A DNA stretch of 64,000 bases from Deinococcus deserti VCD115 (GTDB lineage Bacteria; Deinococcota; Deinococci; Deinococcales; Deinococcaceae). Numbering within the stretch: position 1 is the first letter of the stretch; each line of letters starts with the position of its first letter. This document shows positions 41,053 through 51,260 of the stretch, in pieces. The translations under genes and the position numbers were made by a program. The stretch lies in the NCBI RefSeq assembly GCF_000020685.1, contig NC_012527.1, positions 148,001 to 212,000 on the forward strand, written 5' to 3'. Under the pieces are notes generated by a model, which saw only the letters and a program-made list of their open reading frames with translations, did no database searches and was not told the DNA's origin.

Positions 41053-42105
41053 ATGCGTTTCTATCCCCGTTTCGTTTCCCTGTTGGGCCTGACACTCGTC
41101 CTTACAGCATGCACTCAACCTACAACCCCTCCCCCACTCACGGGAGCCCCGCCAGTCGACACGCCTGTGATTACCCTGCCTACCGGTCGCGTGCTGACGG
41201 TCGGAATTGGCAAAGCATATTCGACCGTCCGTGCGGCGGTTGCTGCTTCCCAGGACGGCGACACGATTCGTGTAGATCCAGGCACATACACCAATGACTT
41301 TTTTGAGATCAATACCCGAATTACTATCGAGAGCACCAGCGGTCTGGCACGGCTCGTCGCCACTGTAGCGCCGCCTAACGGCAAGGCGATTATCACTACA
41401 AACACGGATGTGACGTTGCGTGGTCTGGAACTTACTGGCGCAAAGGTTGCGGACCGGAACGGTGCTGGGGTGCGTTATCAGGGTGGTCACCTGGTAATAG
41501 AAGACAGCTACCTGCACGGCAACGAAAATGGTTTGTTGGCCGCCAGCGCTCCAGCTGGCAGCATCCGTATCACCCGCACCGAGTTCGCGCGCAATGGCCT
41601 CGGGAGCCCGGGCCAAACGCACAACCTGTACGTCAATGAGGTAGGTCAGGTGATCTTCGACCGCAGTTATTCGCACAGCGCTGTCGTGGGCCACGAATTC
41701 AAGAGCCGTGCGCGCACCACAATCATCACGAACAGTCGCCTGTTCGATCTTGATGAGACCGCAAGCTATAGCATTGACGTGCCGAACGGTGGACACCTTA
41801 CTGTGACGGGCAACGTCATCGAGCAAGGTGCCAGAAGCCAGAACGCCTTTATCGTTTCCTACGGCACAGAAGGATTACTGCGCGACGGTCTGAATGTAAC
41901 GATCTCGGACAACACGGTGATCAATCGCAGATCAAGTGGGCTGGGCATCCTGAATCCAGGTAAAGTACCGATGACGGTATCCAACAACACATTGTTCGGC
42001 ATCTCGGTGCCTCAGTTCCTGAATGGCACGACCGGAACGGTCACAGGCAATATGACGACCACGAACCAGCCGACGCTCGATACCTCACATCCCTTTACCC
42101 GTTGA
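41053..42105 (+). CDS. Right-handed beta-helix lipoprotein
   Basis: A 350-residue exported lipoprotein: signal with lipobox LVLTAC (Cys20), a Pro/Thr-rich linker (to about 45), then a parallel beta-helix opening with VLTVGIGKAYSTVRAAVAAS and GDTIRVDPGTYTND, as in pectate-lyase-like and NosD-like proteins, with repeated short coils (ITRTEFARNGLG, TIITNSRLFDLD, VTISDNTVINRR, MTVSNNTLFG). It may bind or cleave polysaccharide; catalytic residues cannot be assigned. AAGGAG lies seven bases before the ATG at 41053; an in-frame ATG at 41029 precedes that site. Confidence 0.87.
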   Translation: MRFYPRFVSLLGLTLVLTACTQPTTPPPLTGAPPVDTPVITLPTGRVLTVGIGKAYSTVRAAVAASQDGDTIRVDPGTYTNDFFEINTRITIESTSGLARLVATVAPPNGKAIITTNTDVTLRGLELTGAKVADRNGAGVRYQGGHLVIEDSYLHGNENGLLAASAPAGSIRITRTEFARNGLGSPGQTHNLYVNEVGQVIFDRSYSHSAVVGHEFKSRARTTIITNSRLFDLDETASYSIDVPNGGHLTVTGNVIEQGARSQNAFIVSYGTEGLLRDGLNVTISDNTVINRRSSGLGILNPGKVPMTVSNNTLFGISVPQFLNGTTGTVTGNMTTTNQPTLDTSHPFTR

Positions 42106-42325
42106 TCTGTTTCGGGCTTTATCAGATGCCTTACTGAAGTACCCCGTTTCGGGCTGCATGAGGTTGTGGGCAAGTACAGCCAGGACGACACGGGGTGAGT
42201 GTCAGTTCATGTAGCGAACTTTCCAGAGCAGAAAATGCCCACAAATCGGCTTTTCTGATCTCTCAGGAGTTCTGTCTGGTCGTCAGGAGACAGAGCCCCT
42301 GACTCACCTCCAACACCAGGATTCT

Positions 42326-42754
42326 TTATAAAGATTTAACTTCACGTTGCTCTTCCTCCTGATCATATAGATCATCTAGATCAACTCCAAAAGATTTCAG
42401 GTGTTCGCACCGCTCATCGTCAATCCCATCTGGTGAAGAATAGATTGCACTGGCATAGTGCTTCATAACTACAAATTGTTTTATATCTGCTTGCGCCTTC
42501 TGTAATTCTTTGACATATCTGTAATCAGATCCAACAAGAAAGAATAATGCGAGAAAAAGGACACTACTTATCTGAGGAGATAGGGAGAAAATGCCTGTCA
42601 TCCAGGCAATGTTAAGAATGATCAGCAGTGCAGCCACGACAAGCCGAATTCGTTGATTTCTTCGAGCCCGTACTTTACCTTCCTGAATCTTTTTGGGCAT
42701 TTCATGCTTGATTTCCAGAGCCCACGAATGTAACAGCTGTTCTACCTCGTTCAC
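42326..42754 (-). CDS. Two-TM membrane protein, AT-rich
   Basis: A 142-residue protein from a GTG. A basic N-terminal segment (about 1-36) precedes two membrane helices (LVVAALLIILNIAWMTGIF and SSVLFLALFFLVGS), followed by a charged cytoplasmic-type C-terminal half rich in Asp/Glu (ending LYDQEEEQREVKSL). Codon and base use are notably AT-richer than neighbours, suggesting recent transfer. A strong ribosome site (GAGGTGAGGA) overlaps the end of the small upstream gene, so the two are probably translated together. No family is recognised. Confidence 0.7.
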   Translation of the reverse strand: MNEVEQLLHSWALEIKHEMPKKIQEGKVRARRNQRIRLVVAALLIILNIAWMTGIFSLSPQISSVLFLALFFLVGSDYRYVKELQKAQADIKQFVVMKHYASAIYSSPDGIDDERCEHLKSFGVDLDDLYDQEEEQREVKSL

Positions 42755-42757
42755 TCC

Positions 42758-42859
42758 TCACCTCGCCCAGGACATAGCCAGGGCGAACAACGCCACGATT
42801 CCAGCCGCACATACCACGGTCAGCACCGCAAATGCCCGCTCCAGCCAATCCGTCTTCAC
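42758..42859 (-). CDS. Tiny single-TM protein upstream of the two-TM gene
   Basis: Thirty-three residues from a GTG: a short charged N-terminus (MKTDWLERAF) and one hydrophobic helix (LTVVCAAGIVALFALAM). Its stop codon lies three bases before the start of the next gene and overlaps its ribosome site, a typical coupling arrangement. Small holin-like or regulatory membrane peptides look like this, but function is unknown. Confidence 0.4.
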   Translation of the reverse strand: MKTDWLERAFAVLTVVCAAGIVALFALAMSWAR

Positions 42860-43875
42860 CCAGGCAGCTTCTCATGCGCGCCGCCCTCCCGATGCCTCAT
42901 TCCTTCGTATCGGCCCTGATTGTCCCTGCTGAACATCCAAACACAGATGTTGACCTATAAGGCTATTGCGTACTTCACAGATCTCATTGCAGGCCAGCTG
43001 ACCCTCATTACTGATCTGAGCGTAAGTTCATGGCGTCCCTGGTGCTCTGGAGATCCCTGCAAAGGGTGGTTCTAGGCTGCCATCATTACGAATCAACGGA
43101 CACATCGGTAGAGTACGTCTGAAGTGTCAGGCCAAGCGGCGGCCCGGCCGTCATATAACAGCGTCGTGAATGAGATGGTCTGCGGTCTCGACCAACGATT
43201 TGTCCTCAGTGGCCACCCGCCTGGACTTGACAAGCCCGGCGAAGGTGCGCCCTACCCAATCGGCAGGTGAACGTGCACGCCAGACAATCTGGCGTGTTTA
43301 CGAGAATGCACTCCTGAAACAAACTACTCACTTATACCCGCGAAATCGGCGGTTCGCGTGTCGCGCGCCTGCCAATTCATTCCCCGCTGCCAGCCGAGCT
43401 ACGCACCGGCATGATGTGCAGCAACGCAGAAGTTCCTTTGACACGGTCTTTATCGAGACACTCCGGCTTTACGTCAGCACCTGGCTGGAGCGTCAGGAGA
43501 CGGGGGTCGAAACCCTGATCCCGGTGCACCTTGACGGCTTTATCCGAATACGCGCAATCGGCCCACGGTCGTAAGCCAGGCTGACCGCGTGCTGCGGCAG
43601 CTCCTGCAGCGCACCTGGAACTACTCGACGAGTATTGGGCGCGCTCACAGTTTCTCCACGGAATTAGCGTTCGGATCCTCCCGTTCGTATAGGTCCCGAC
43701 CAGCTGTTCCACCTCGGCAACGCAGGATGCTCCAAAATCCTGCAGTGACTGCTCCACGCAAAACGCCTCCGGCCCGCCCAGCGGAAGCCGCACTTCCTGC
43801 AGGAGTGGTTGCCCATCCACGACAACCGGACCAGCTTGATTGCGCAGCTTAGGCAAGCCCGCCATCTCACCCGGC
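42860..43875. other. Long stretch without a reliable gene
   Basis: About 1 kb. A minus-strand frame (43377-43961) contains a protein-like segment (LQEVRLPLGGPEAFCVEQSL) and the plus strand another (SSFDTVFIETLRLYVSTWLE near 43440), but neither can be assigned or given a start. Likely eroded genes. Confidence 0.35.
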
Positions 43876-45762
43876 TCAGTGCCGCGCCGCACTCTCCCCC
43901 ACCAGCAGGCTGCGGAGCTCGCGGTACGCCTTGTCCCCGGCCTTGCGGCCCTCCTCCACACCCAGTTCCGGCGTGCGGTAGGAATACCCCACCCACCCGT
44001 CCAGCCCCTGCTCTACGGCGCGGCGCACCTGCACCAGGTTCTCCTGGGCTGTATTGAGGTACAGCGCCGTGCCAGCCGCTACCTGACCACCAGCCTTGAC
44101 CGATTTCGCAAAGCGGTTCCAGCTGTCAAAGTCGCGGGCCTGACCGGCGTGCGCTTCGCGCTTGTAATTCATCAGCACCACCAGGTCGACGTTTCCGTCA
44201 GCAAGCCATAACGGCCAGTCCTGAAGCACTTCGGCGTACGTGCGGGTGCTCGCAAAAGCTTCACGGGTCCTGGGTCCAGCGCCATAGGTAATGGCAGCCA
44301 CGCTGATCACAGTTCCAGGGCGTGCGCTGCGCACGGCGCCGGAGACTTCCGAGACCAGCGCGTTCACCTGCTCGCGGCGCCAGGCTGTCCAGCGCGCGTC
44401 GCCCGGAGCAGGCGTCTCGGTTGTTTCGCTCTCAGCCTGGTACGCCGCCACGGCACCCGGGTTGTAGCCCCAGTCCTGCACTGTGCCCGACGGATCGGGG
44501 TAGCGCACGCGGTCGAGTTGCACACCATCGATGTTGTAGGCCGCTGCCACGCTTTGAATGGCATCGACCATATAGCGGCGTGCATCGGGATGACCGATGT
44601 CCAGCTGCTGGTCATTCCCTGCCCACATAGAGCCCCCGGAGTTGCGCATCAACCAGTCCTGCTCGTCGCCTTCCCCGTGGGCGTTGACCACGTGTTCAGG
44701 ATTCGTCACCGGGTAGCGGACCGCGCGGTTGGACACCGCTGTGGGAATCACCCAGGCATGAACCTTGATGCCGTGGGCGTGGGCTTTGGTCAGCACATCG
44801 GCCAGCGGGTCAAATTCCGCGGGCACCGCCGGATCTTCGGTGCGGGGCAGCAGGCTTCCATTGCAGTAGCAGTCACCACGCTTGACCGCTTGAACGAACA
44901 GCGTGTTGATGTTCATGGCCCGCGCGTCTGCGATCAGACGATCGACTTCACCCGGAGTCTTGAAACCAGGTCCGAAGGCGTCAACCCAGAGGCCGCGCAT
45001 CGCGGGCCCGGTTTGGAGTGGTCCAGGCGCCCGCCTGGACTCGGCCACCTGGTGCGTTGCTGCTGGCTTTTGCACAGACTTGATCACCGCGGGCTTGACG
45101 GGGGCGGGCTCCACCGCCTTACTGGCCACTGGAGCAGACACGGTCTCCACGGGACTGGTGATCATGGGTGCGGGCCTGGCTGGAGCGGGAGTGGGGGGCG
45201 CTGACTTGGTGGGCACAGACTTGGCAGGCGCAGACTTGCTCTGAACTGGCTGGGCGGAAGCGGCCTTTAAGGGAGACGGCTTGACCACGGTGGGTTCTGT
45301 CACGGCGGGCTTGGCCTGTGAGGCCTGAGTCACCGGTACCGCAGGCCTGCGCGCCTCGGCCGTCACCTGAGGAGTGGGTCGCATGGGCGTGGATGCTGCT
45401 GTGGCCGGCCTGACTTCTACAGGCGCTGGTTTAACAACCTGCGCTTCAGCCTTCACTTTCTCCTGAGTGCTCCGAACCACGTCCGCTGACGCGCTGGCGG
45501 CCTCAGGCGCCGCTGCGGCGCTGCTTTCCGGAGCTGGTGGCCTCTGGGGGCTGCCTGCGACACTCTGTGAACCCTCTGCGGTCGCCTTGCCCACAACCTT
45601 GCCTGGCGCGGGTTCCACGGCTGGATCGACGCCTGTCACCGTGTCCCCGGTGATCGCTTGAGAACCGGAGGTCTGCCGTTCAGCAGCGGTCGTGGAACGC
45701 GGGCAGGCGACCAGAGACAAAGTCAGCGTGATCGCAAGCAGGGCAAAAGAAGGGCGGCGCAT
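43876..45762 (-). CDS. GH10-like (GHL10 / YngK-type) glycoside hydrolase lipoprotein
   Basis: A 628-residue lipoprotein: lipobox LSLVAC, then about 220 residues of Ala/Pro/Lys-rich low-complexity linker, then a TIM-barrel glycosidase-like domain of the GHL10 type (about 250-620). Family marks: MRGLWVDAFGPGFKTPGEVD, NINTLFVQAVKRGDCY, HGIKVHAWVIPTAVSNR, the core DGVQLDRVRYPDPSG and LVVLMNYKREAHAG. It probably cleaves an extracellular polysaccharide; relatives occur near cell-wall genes. The ATG at 45762 is preferred; an ATG four codons upstream is possible. The linker, in short xAPx repeats, likely spans the cell envelope. Confidence 0.9.
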   Translation of the reverse strand: MRRPSFALLAITLTLSLVACPRSTTAAERQTSGSQAITGDTVTGVDPAVEPAPGKVVGKATAEGSQSVAGSPQRPPAPESSAAAAPEAASASADVVRSTQEKVKAEAQVVKPAPVEVRPATAASTPMRPTPQVTAEARRPAVPVTQASQAKPAVTEPTVVKPSPLKAASAQPVQSKSAPAKSVPTKSAPPTPAPARPAPMITSPVETVSAPVASKAVEPAPVKPAVIKSVQKPAATHQVAESRRAPGPLQTGPAMRGLWVDAFGPGFKTPGEVDRLIADARAMNINTLFVQAVKRGDCYCNGSLLPRTEDPAVPAEFDPLADVLTKAHAHGIKVHAWVIPTAVSNRAVRYPVTNPEHVVNAHGEGDEQDWLMRNSGGSMWAGNDQQLDIGHPDARRYMVDAIQSVAAAYNIDGVQLDRVRYPDPSGTVQDWGYNPGAVAAYQAESETTETPAPGDARWTAWRREQVNALVSEVSGAVRSARPGTVISVAAITYGAGPRTREAFASTRTYAEVLQDWPLWLADGNVDLVVLMNYKREAHAGQARDFDSWNRFAKSVKAGGQVAAGTALYLNTAQENLVQVRRAVEQGLDGWVGYSYRTPELGVEEGRKAGDKAYRELRSLLVGESAARH

Positions 45763-46571
45763 ATGCCCTCGCATCCTGGCACAGGCGGCGCCACCTGTGC
45801 CTGCCTCGACCTTATCGCCCCGTCATGGCGCCGGCGACCGGAGCAGCCTGCGCAGGAAATATCAACGTGCGGAACCTTCGCGCGTCAGACTCACCAGGTG
45901 CACCTTAGTCCTCTGGCCCCGCCAGCCGACGAACAGCAGGTATCCATCAACTTTTCGCCCGCTGAGCACATCAACCCTGGCTCCCTCTAGTAGCTACTGG
46001 ACAACGTTCCAACAGCGCTATCCCCGCATCAACAGGTCTGTACCGGATCATTGCCGCGAAATATGCCCTTGCGATGTTCGGGGACGCCGCCATCGCTCAG
46101 TCTTACCCTCTACCGGAGAATTTCACTGAAATCAGGAAGAAAGAGCGCCCAGCGCATCAACTCCCCGGCGGCGGAATCACCATCAGTGATCTCCGGGGTC
46201 GAGCGTTGAAGAGTCCGATGACCGCGTCATCATCTGGGATAAGAGTGGAGACGCCGACAGAACCCGCACGGCACCAATGTGCGGAGCGATGACCTCCAAG
46301 GCGACATTGCACATAGCGCTGGTGGGCTCAGGCTTGGTGGAGGAATCGAAGCGGCCGGAACCGAAGACCTGGTGGTTGGGTTCCAGATCCTTGGTCACGC
46401 GCCTTGCATAACCCTGGCCATCGCCAGCACGGAGTATTCACCCCAGGACGAAGGCCAGTCAGAAGCGTCAATGACAGGATGACCGGCTGTACCTGACGAT
46501 CTTCTTCATTCATGTTCGTTAAAGGGAGCTTCTTCCTGATAGACGCCTGCACCTGTCCTTAGACTGGCGCG
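45763..46571. other. No supported gene
   Basis: About 800 bases. A plus-strand segment near 46210-46270 reads SDDRVIIWDKSGDADRTRTA and looks protein-like, without a start or family. Nothing else is seen. Confidence 0.35.
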
Positions 46572-47231
46572 GTGAAACCCGGACCCCTGCTGGCTGTCAT
46601 CCTGAGTGCGCTGCTGAGCGCCTGCGCGCCAGGAGGAATCAACCAGCTGAAGTTTCAGCCAGCGCCGGAAGGAGCAAGAATTTCCGCCCCACGGCTCCTG
46701 ATCGAGCAGCGCGTTCCTGCCACACAGCTGGTGAGTGTTCGAGACGCAGTAGACCGCGCACCGGTCGGCAGTCTCATCGTGGTGTGCAGCGAACGCTGGT
46801 CTGCAGCGCGTCCGTGGGGCATATGCACTCACGTGACGCGCAAACTCGGACCGGACGAATTCACGGATGCGCCTGGCATTTTCGTCGGCGGCCTGTTCGG
46901 CGGTGGGCCGCAGATCACCCCTGCCCGCACCTTGTTTCAGCGTGACGTGGTGATTGTGCTGGACGTGGGGGTGCGCAACCATCACCTCAATGTCCTGCGG
47001 GCTACGGCACGGAAGCTTGCCGGAACTCCATACCGCGTGGCTGGGCTGTTGGACAGAGATGGCGGACTGGACTGTTCGACCTACCAGAATGAACTGCAGC
47101 GGGCGATGGGGTTGGCGGATGCGGTGCCGTTCAACGGTTTGTGGAACCTGTATCTCCCACAGGACGCACTGACGGCCCCAGGGGCCCAGGTCCTGTGGGT
47201 AGGCGTGCGAACTCTTCCATCCAAGCCCTGA
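46572..47231 (+). CDS. Lipoprotein with permuted papain-like (YiiX-type) domain
   Basis: A 219-residue lipoprotein from a GTG start, lipobox LLSAC (Cys18). The domain resembles permuted NlpC/P60 (YiiX/YebB-like) peptidases, in which the catalytic His precedes the Cys: candidate His in GICTHVTRKL and Cys in GGLDCSTYQNELQRAMG, followed by the conserved tail PFNGLWNLYLPQDAL. Such enzymes hydrolyse amide or ester bonds in envelope or lipid substrates. No clear ribosome site is visible. The two ends abut eroded sequence. Confidence 0.7.
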   Translation: MKPGPLLAVILSALLSACAPGGINQLKFQPAPEGARISAPRLLIEQRVPATQLVSVRDAVDRAPVGSLIVVCSERWSAARPWGICTHVTRKLGPDEFTDAPGIFVGGLFGGGPQITPARTLFQRDVVIVLDVGVRNHHLNVLRATARKLAGTPYRVAGLLDRDGGLDCSTYQNELQRAMGLADAVPFNGLWNLYLPQDALTAPGAQVLWVGVRTLPSKP

Positions 47232-47422
47232 GGGCACCAGGCCAAGATGCTGGGAACCGTTTATCGCGGTCGACTGCCGACCGGGCGAGCAGCGCCGTCT
47301 GGTCAAAAGCGTGAGCACGCAGGAGATACAGGGCGGGGGCAGAACGCCAAATGGAACATGGTTGAACAAGTCCATTTGTTGGACCTGCATGCGTCCCTCT
47401 ACAGCACATACTGCGTTCCTTC

Positions 47423-48595
47423 TTATTCGCCGGGCACCCGATCCTCCTGCGAGGATTTCAGAAACGGCTCCTGGCTGCCAGAGGCTGCACGTGCCCCGCG
47501 CATGACCTCACGGAAGAACCCAGCAATTTCTTCATCGGTGAAGTCCTCTGCGGCGTCACCCACCTGGATCTCGATCATGCTGATGCCGGGAACTTCTGTG
47601 AAGCGGACTTCGCTGAACAGCCAGACGCTTTGTTCTCTGGCCAGATCGTCCGCCGCCTGCCTCAGACGGTCGGGATCACCCTCGAGAAGAACCTGGAACC
47701 CGCTTGTATGAGGCACGCCCGGCCGGATTCGCACGCCGTCCACTCCGGCCAGCTGGGCGGCCAGCGCCTGCGCCCGCGACACGTATGACGTCATGCGCGG
47801 CAGGTGACGGTCGAGCCCATCAAGGGCGGAGACCACCAGAGGAAACGAACGGTACATCAGGCTGCCGTGCCGCGCCAGCCAGGGGCGCACCTCGTCAATG
47901 AAGTCTTCCTGCCCGGCAAGAACGCAGCCGCCCAGACCGCCCACATCCTTGTACAGCGACACGTATACCGAGTCCGCAAGAGCCGCGATATCTGAGTAGG
48001 TGCGCCCGTAACTGGGGGCGCTGCTCCACAGGCGTGCGCCGTCGAGATGCAGCGGCACGCCGCGCTCGGCTGCCCAGGCGTGGAGGTCAACGAGCGCGGT
48101 CCATTCCGGCAGTTGGAACGCGGCGCGGCGAAGGGGCAGTTCAATGACCAATGCGCCGAGGCGCTCACGCACAGGTGCCAGGTCGGCACAGGTAAACGGC
48201 ACGGTCATGGTCCCCACGCGCACGGGCGTCAGGTGATGCAGGCGTTCGACCGCGCCGTCCTCATCGAGTTCGATATGGCTCAGAGGATGGAGGGCCACAG
48301 TCCGCGCCGCGCGCCGGTCAGTATGAACACGCAGGGCGGCCATCTGCGCGACGGTCCCTTTCGGTACAAATACGGCAGCAGGCTTCCCGAGCAGTGCGGC
48401 GACCCGCCCTTCGAGCAACTGCACGGCCTCACCCTGTCCGTACTGATCGATGTTCATTGCCGCATACGGGGAGGCGGCGAGGCGTTGGAACCACGCGCGA
48501 GGATCCAGTGGCCGGTGAAGGCTGAGAACACGGGTACAGGCAGCGCGCAGCTCAGCGTTCACGGCGGGCGAGGCAGGCATAAGGCATTCTTTCAT
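47423..48595 (-). CDS. Threonine aldolase / beta-eliminating lyase (PLP)
   Basis: A 390-residue PLP enzyme of the low-specificity threonine aldolase family, which splits threonine to glycine and acetaldehyde or acts on related beta-hydroxy amino acids. Marks: GKPAAVFVPKGTVAQMAALR, the PLP-contact Asp in VPLHLDGARLW, and the Schiff-base Lys in VSLYKDVGGLGG (about residue 220). Length is slightly above the family's usual 340-360. An ATG at 48580 (MPASPAVN) is an equally good start; neither has a strong ribosome site. The gene stands alone. Confidence 0.9.
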   Translation of the reverse strand: MKECLMPASPAVNAELRAACTRVLSLHRPLDPRAWFQRLAASPYAAMNIDQYGQGEAVQLLEGRVAALLGKPAAVFVPKGTVAQMAALRVHTDRRAARTVALHPLSHIELDEDGAVERLHHLTPVRVGTMTVPFTCADLAPVRERLGALVIELPLRRAAFQLPEWTALVDLHAWAAERGVPLHLDGARLWSSAPSYGRTYSDIAALADSVYVSLYKDVGGLGGCVLAGQEDFIDEVRPWLARHGSLMYRSFPLVVSALDGLDRHLPRMTSYVSRAQALAAQLAGVDGVRIRPGVPHTSGFQVLLEGDPDRLRQAADDLAREQSVWLFSEVRFTEVPGISMIEIQVGDAAEDFTDEEIAGFFREVMRGARAASGSQEPFLKSSQEDRVPGE

Positions 48596-48983
48596 GATGC
48601 TCTGAGGCGCACCAAAGGCTCGCCGCCCTACAGAGGCTCTGAGGAGGCTTCGTCAGCGGTCTCCGCCATCCCCATCAACGTTGGTCCCAGCACACCCGGC
48701 CAGTTAAGGCACGAGACCTGTAGGCACCAGCGTGTAAAACGTCATGCACTTCTGAGATGAGGCGCAGCAATCCATCTTCCGGCCACGCTCGCAACATCGT
48801 GCGTCTGCCTCTGCGCCGGCTGACCGAAGAACCGTGTGGCTCTGAAACGGCGGCACCAGCGGCGTTAGCCCCAACAGCAGTATGGAACTGAACGCCCCTC
48901 TGATGGCCTCTTCTCCTGACGCGCCTGTACGCTGCACCGTGGGACTCACCGGGGACACCGCCGGACTGTGGAGACTGAGGGAA
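48596..48983. other. No supported gene
   Basis: About 390 bases between the aldolase and the DUF2325-like gene; nothing recognised. Confidence 0.4.
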
Positions 48984-50987
48984 TCAGAACGCGGGCCGGT
49001 CAGGAGCGAGTTGCCGGCTGGCCTGCTGCAGAATCTGCCAGGCGACACTGCTGGGCGACAGCCCCCCCGGGTGCATGACGTAGGGCACTCCCCTCTCACG
49101 CGCCACGTCTCTCAAAGTATTGTGGGCATGCGCCATCCAGCGGATGGCCAGGACCACCAGGGCCGTTCCGGGCCTGATATGTGACTGGGCGTGGGTCCCG
49201 TGGGCATACTGGTCGCTGCCGATCCAGTCAAGGTCCTCCAGCGCCAGTGCCTCGACCAGGGCAGCGTGGTGATGCGGACTGGGAACACCGCCGAGCAGCA
49301 CCATACGGCGGCCGCGCAGCAGATCACGTGCCGCCTGGATATGCGGCAGGGCTGCAGGCAGGGGCTGGACTGCGGCGGGCTCCGGAGCCGCCGGAGTCGA
49401 AGTCCGCACAGGCTCCAGGGCCTCCACGACTGATTCAGGCAGTCCGTCTGACGGCTTAAGAAGCGTCTGTAGGGCACCGTGCGTCTCCAGGATCAGGGCT
49501 GTGCGCTCACGGTCAGCCGCCTCAAGTTCGTGGTGGGTGAGGGGCGTTGCCCTCAGCGGCCCGAAGGTCGCAAACCAGGTTTCGAGAAAGGTCTGGTCCG
49601 GCAGACGCAGACCTCGCCTGCGAACGGTGGCCAGCAGGTGCCCCGCGGCCAGGGTGACACTCCGCCGGATGCGGGGCGCCCAGGCAGGCCAGTCAGGGCT
49701 GCGCTGCAGCGCGGTCAGGAACAGGCTGTCTTCAAGGGCCGCCAGGAGCTCACGCAGCACCGGGGCGTCCGCATCCCCCGGCTGGGTGCGCTGCCAGGCC
49801 CACAACGGGTCGAGACCCGAGACCTGCGCGGCGAGCTGCACCATGACCGGCAGGTTCATGCCGGGCGCACGGTACGTGCTGGTCAGGCCCTGGAGGCCCA
49901 GCAGCAGCAGCCTGACCTTAAGCGCCTCGTCCTGGTCTGGCGTCATGCCCGCCTGCAACTCCTGCTCCAGCTGGTTGAGAGCCTCCCAGAGCCGGGCCTG
50001 CTGACCCTGCTCTGCCGCGGTGGCCGTGCGGTGGCGCTCGTAGCGCAGCGCGCGCAGGAGCCGCTGAGCGGTACGGTCATGAGTGTGCGGCTCAGCGGCC
50101 GAGCGCTTGTGGCGCCGGGTCATGGACAGGTCCGGGTGACCCAGTTCCGCCGCCAGACCGTCGTGGACCGTCATGAGTTGATCCAGCGCAGGGAATGCAT
50201 TCCGCTCACGCCGGGCCAGACGCTGCAGGTCGTAAAGCAGCACGCTGGTCTGGTCCAGCACCTGCACCAGCGGGAGATTCTCGGCCCGGTCGCGCCCATT
50301 GATGTGAAGCAGTAGGAGCGCCGCATGCCGCTCGGCCGGATGGGGACTGCGGGCGATAGCCTTCAGTTCCTGGTCCCAGCCAAACCGGGTCGGATCCATG
50401 GTCGGGCGCGGCGTCAGCTCGGCCCGGCTGGGTGCCCAGGGGTTTTTAGGAAGCCCAGGCGCACGGTACCCGGCCCAGGTCAGGCGGAGCAGTGCAGTTT
50501 CCCCAACGTCCTGATCGTGGGCGTCCAGAACCACCCGGGTGGCCTGATTGAACTCAACCTCAAGCAGCGGCACTGGGGTCATCTCCCTCAGCACAGACGC
50601 TGCATTGATGGCTGGAAGCCTGGCCATCATGAAGTTGCCTAACACATGTCGCTGAGCCAGAGTCACGGTCAGGTCGTTGACCATTTCGAGCCGCTCTGCC
50701 GTCGGATCGGCTGCGTAGCCGCGAAGGGCAACAGCCAGGGTCTGGCCCAGCTGTACGCCTCCGATCAGTTCGCCTTGCTGCTGTGGCGACAGGGCCTCGT
50801 CATGCTCCGCCTGGTGCATCACCTCGCTCAGTACCTCGTCCATGGTGCGCAGCACGACCTCCAGGACGTCAGGATGGGCCGTGATTCCACCCGGTGGGTC
50901 GATGTAAGCTGCCTGCATCTCCCGAACAGCAAACGACGTCGTCGCAGGTTCAAGGGAGTGTCCGGCAGGTGTCCGGAGGCGGGCCAT
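48984..50987 (-). CDS. Large uncharacterised protein with DUF2325-like C-terminus
   Basis: A 667-residue soluble protein with no membrane segment. The first 500 residues are mostly alpha-helical and unassigned (QGELIGGVQLGQTLAVALRG; ARLWEALNQLEQELQAGM). The last 110 (RRMVLLGGVPSPHHHAALVE, ALVVLAIRWMAHAHNTLRDV, ARERGVPYVMHPGGLSPSSV) fit a small Rossmann-like DUF2325 domain, which has a Gly-rich first strand and a conserved His in the SHN/AHN position. DUF2325 is thought to bind a nucleotide or similar ligand; function is unknown. The ATG at 50987 has GGAGG unusually close, and a TTG at 51005 is the alternative. It is the largest intact unknown gene in the window. Confidence 0.75.
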   Translation of the reverse strand: MARLRTPAGHSLEPATTSFAVREMQAAYIDPPGGITAHPDVLEVVLRTMDEVLSEVMHQAEHDEALSPQQQGELIGGVQLGQTLAVALRGYAADPTAERLEMVNDLTVTLAQRHVLGNFMMARLPAINAASVLREMTPVPLLEVEFNQATRVVLDAHDQDVGETALLRLTWAGYRAPGLPKNPWAPSRAELTPRPTMDPTRFGWDQELKAIARSPHPAERHAALLLLHINGRDRAENLPLVQVLDQTSVLLYDLQRLARRERNAFPALDQLMTVHDGLAAELGHPDLSMTRRHKRSAAEPHTHDRTAQRLLRALRYERHRTATAAEQGQQARLWEALNQLEQELQAGMTPDQDEALKVRLLLLGLQGLTSTYRAPGMNLPVMVQLAAQVSGLDPLWAWQRTQPGDADAPVLRELLAALEDSLFLTALQRSPDWPAWAPRIRRSVTLAAGHLLATVRRRGLRLPDQTFLETWFATFGPLRATPLTHHELEAADRERTALILETHGALQTLLKPSDGLPESVVEALEPVRTSTPAAPEPAAVQPLPAALPHIQAARDLLRGRRMVLLGGVPSPHHHAALVEALALEDLDWIGSDQYAHGTHAQSHIRPGTALVVLAIRWMAHAHNTLRDVARERGVPYVMHPGGLSPSSVAWQILQQASRQLAPDRPAF

Positions 50988-51260
50988 GCCTCCAGTGTGG
51001 CTCAACGCGGCATCCGGGCAAAGGCCCCGCCAATTCCCCCATCAGTCACCTGGGATCAAGAGTGCGGTGTGGCAACGTCCTCACCGGTCACGCTCTCAGC
51101 AGGAACTGCATGTACACCTCGTCACCCAGGACAGCCCTGGCTCTCCCCTTCCCCGATCCACAACGCGCCATAATCGTCCTGACCTCGCTGCGCGACACCG
51201 CGGTCGGGGGCAATACGGCATAGTGTGCGGGGTGCGATTCCAAAATAAAAGGAACACAAG

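Noticed and set aside
49479..50315. Plus-strand frame of 278 codons within the DUF2325-like gene
   Set aside because: Arg/Gln-rich, low complexity, no domain; the minus-strand frame has helical, protein-like composition.
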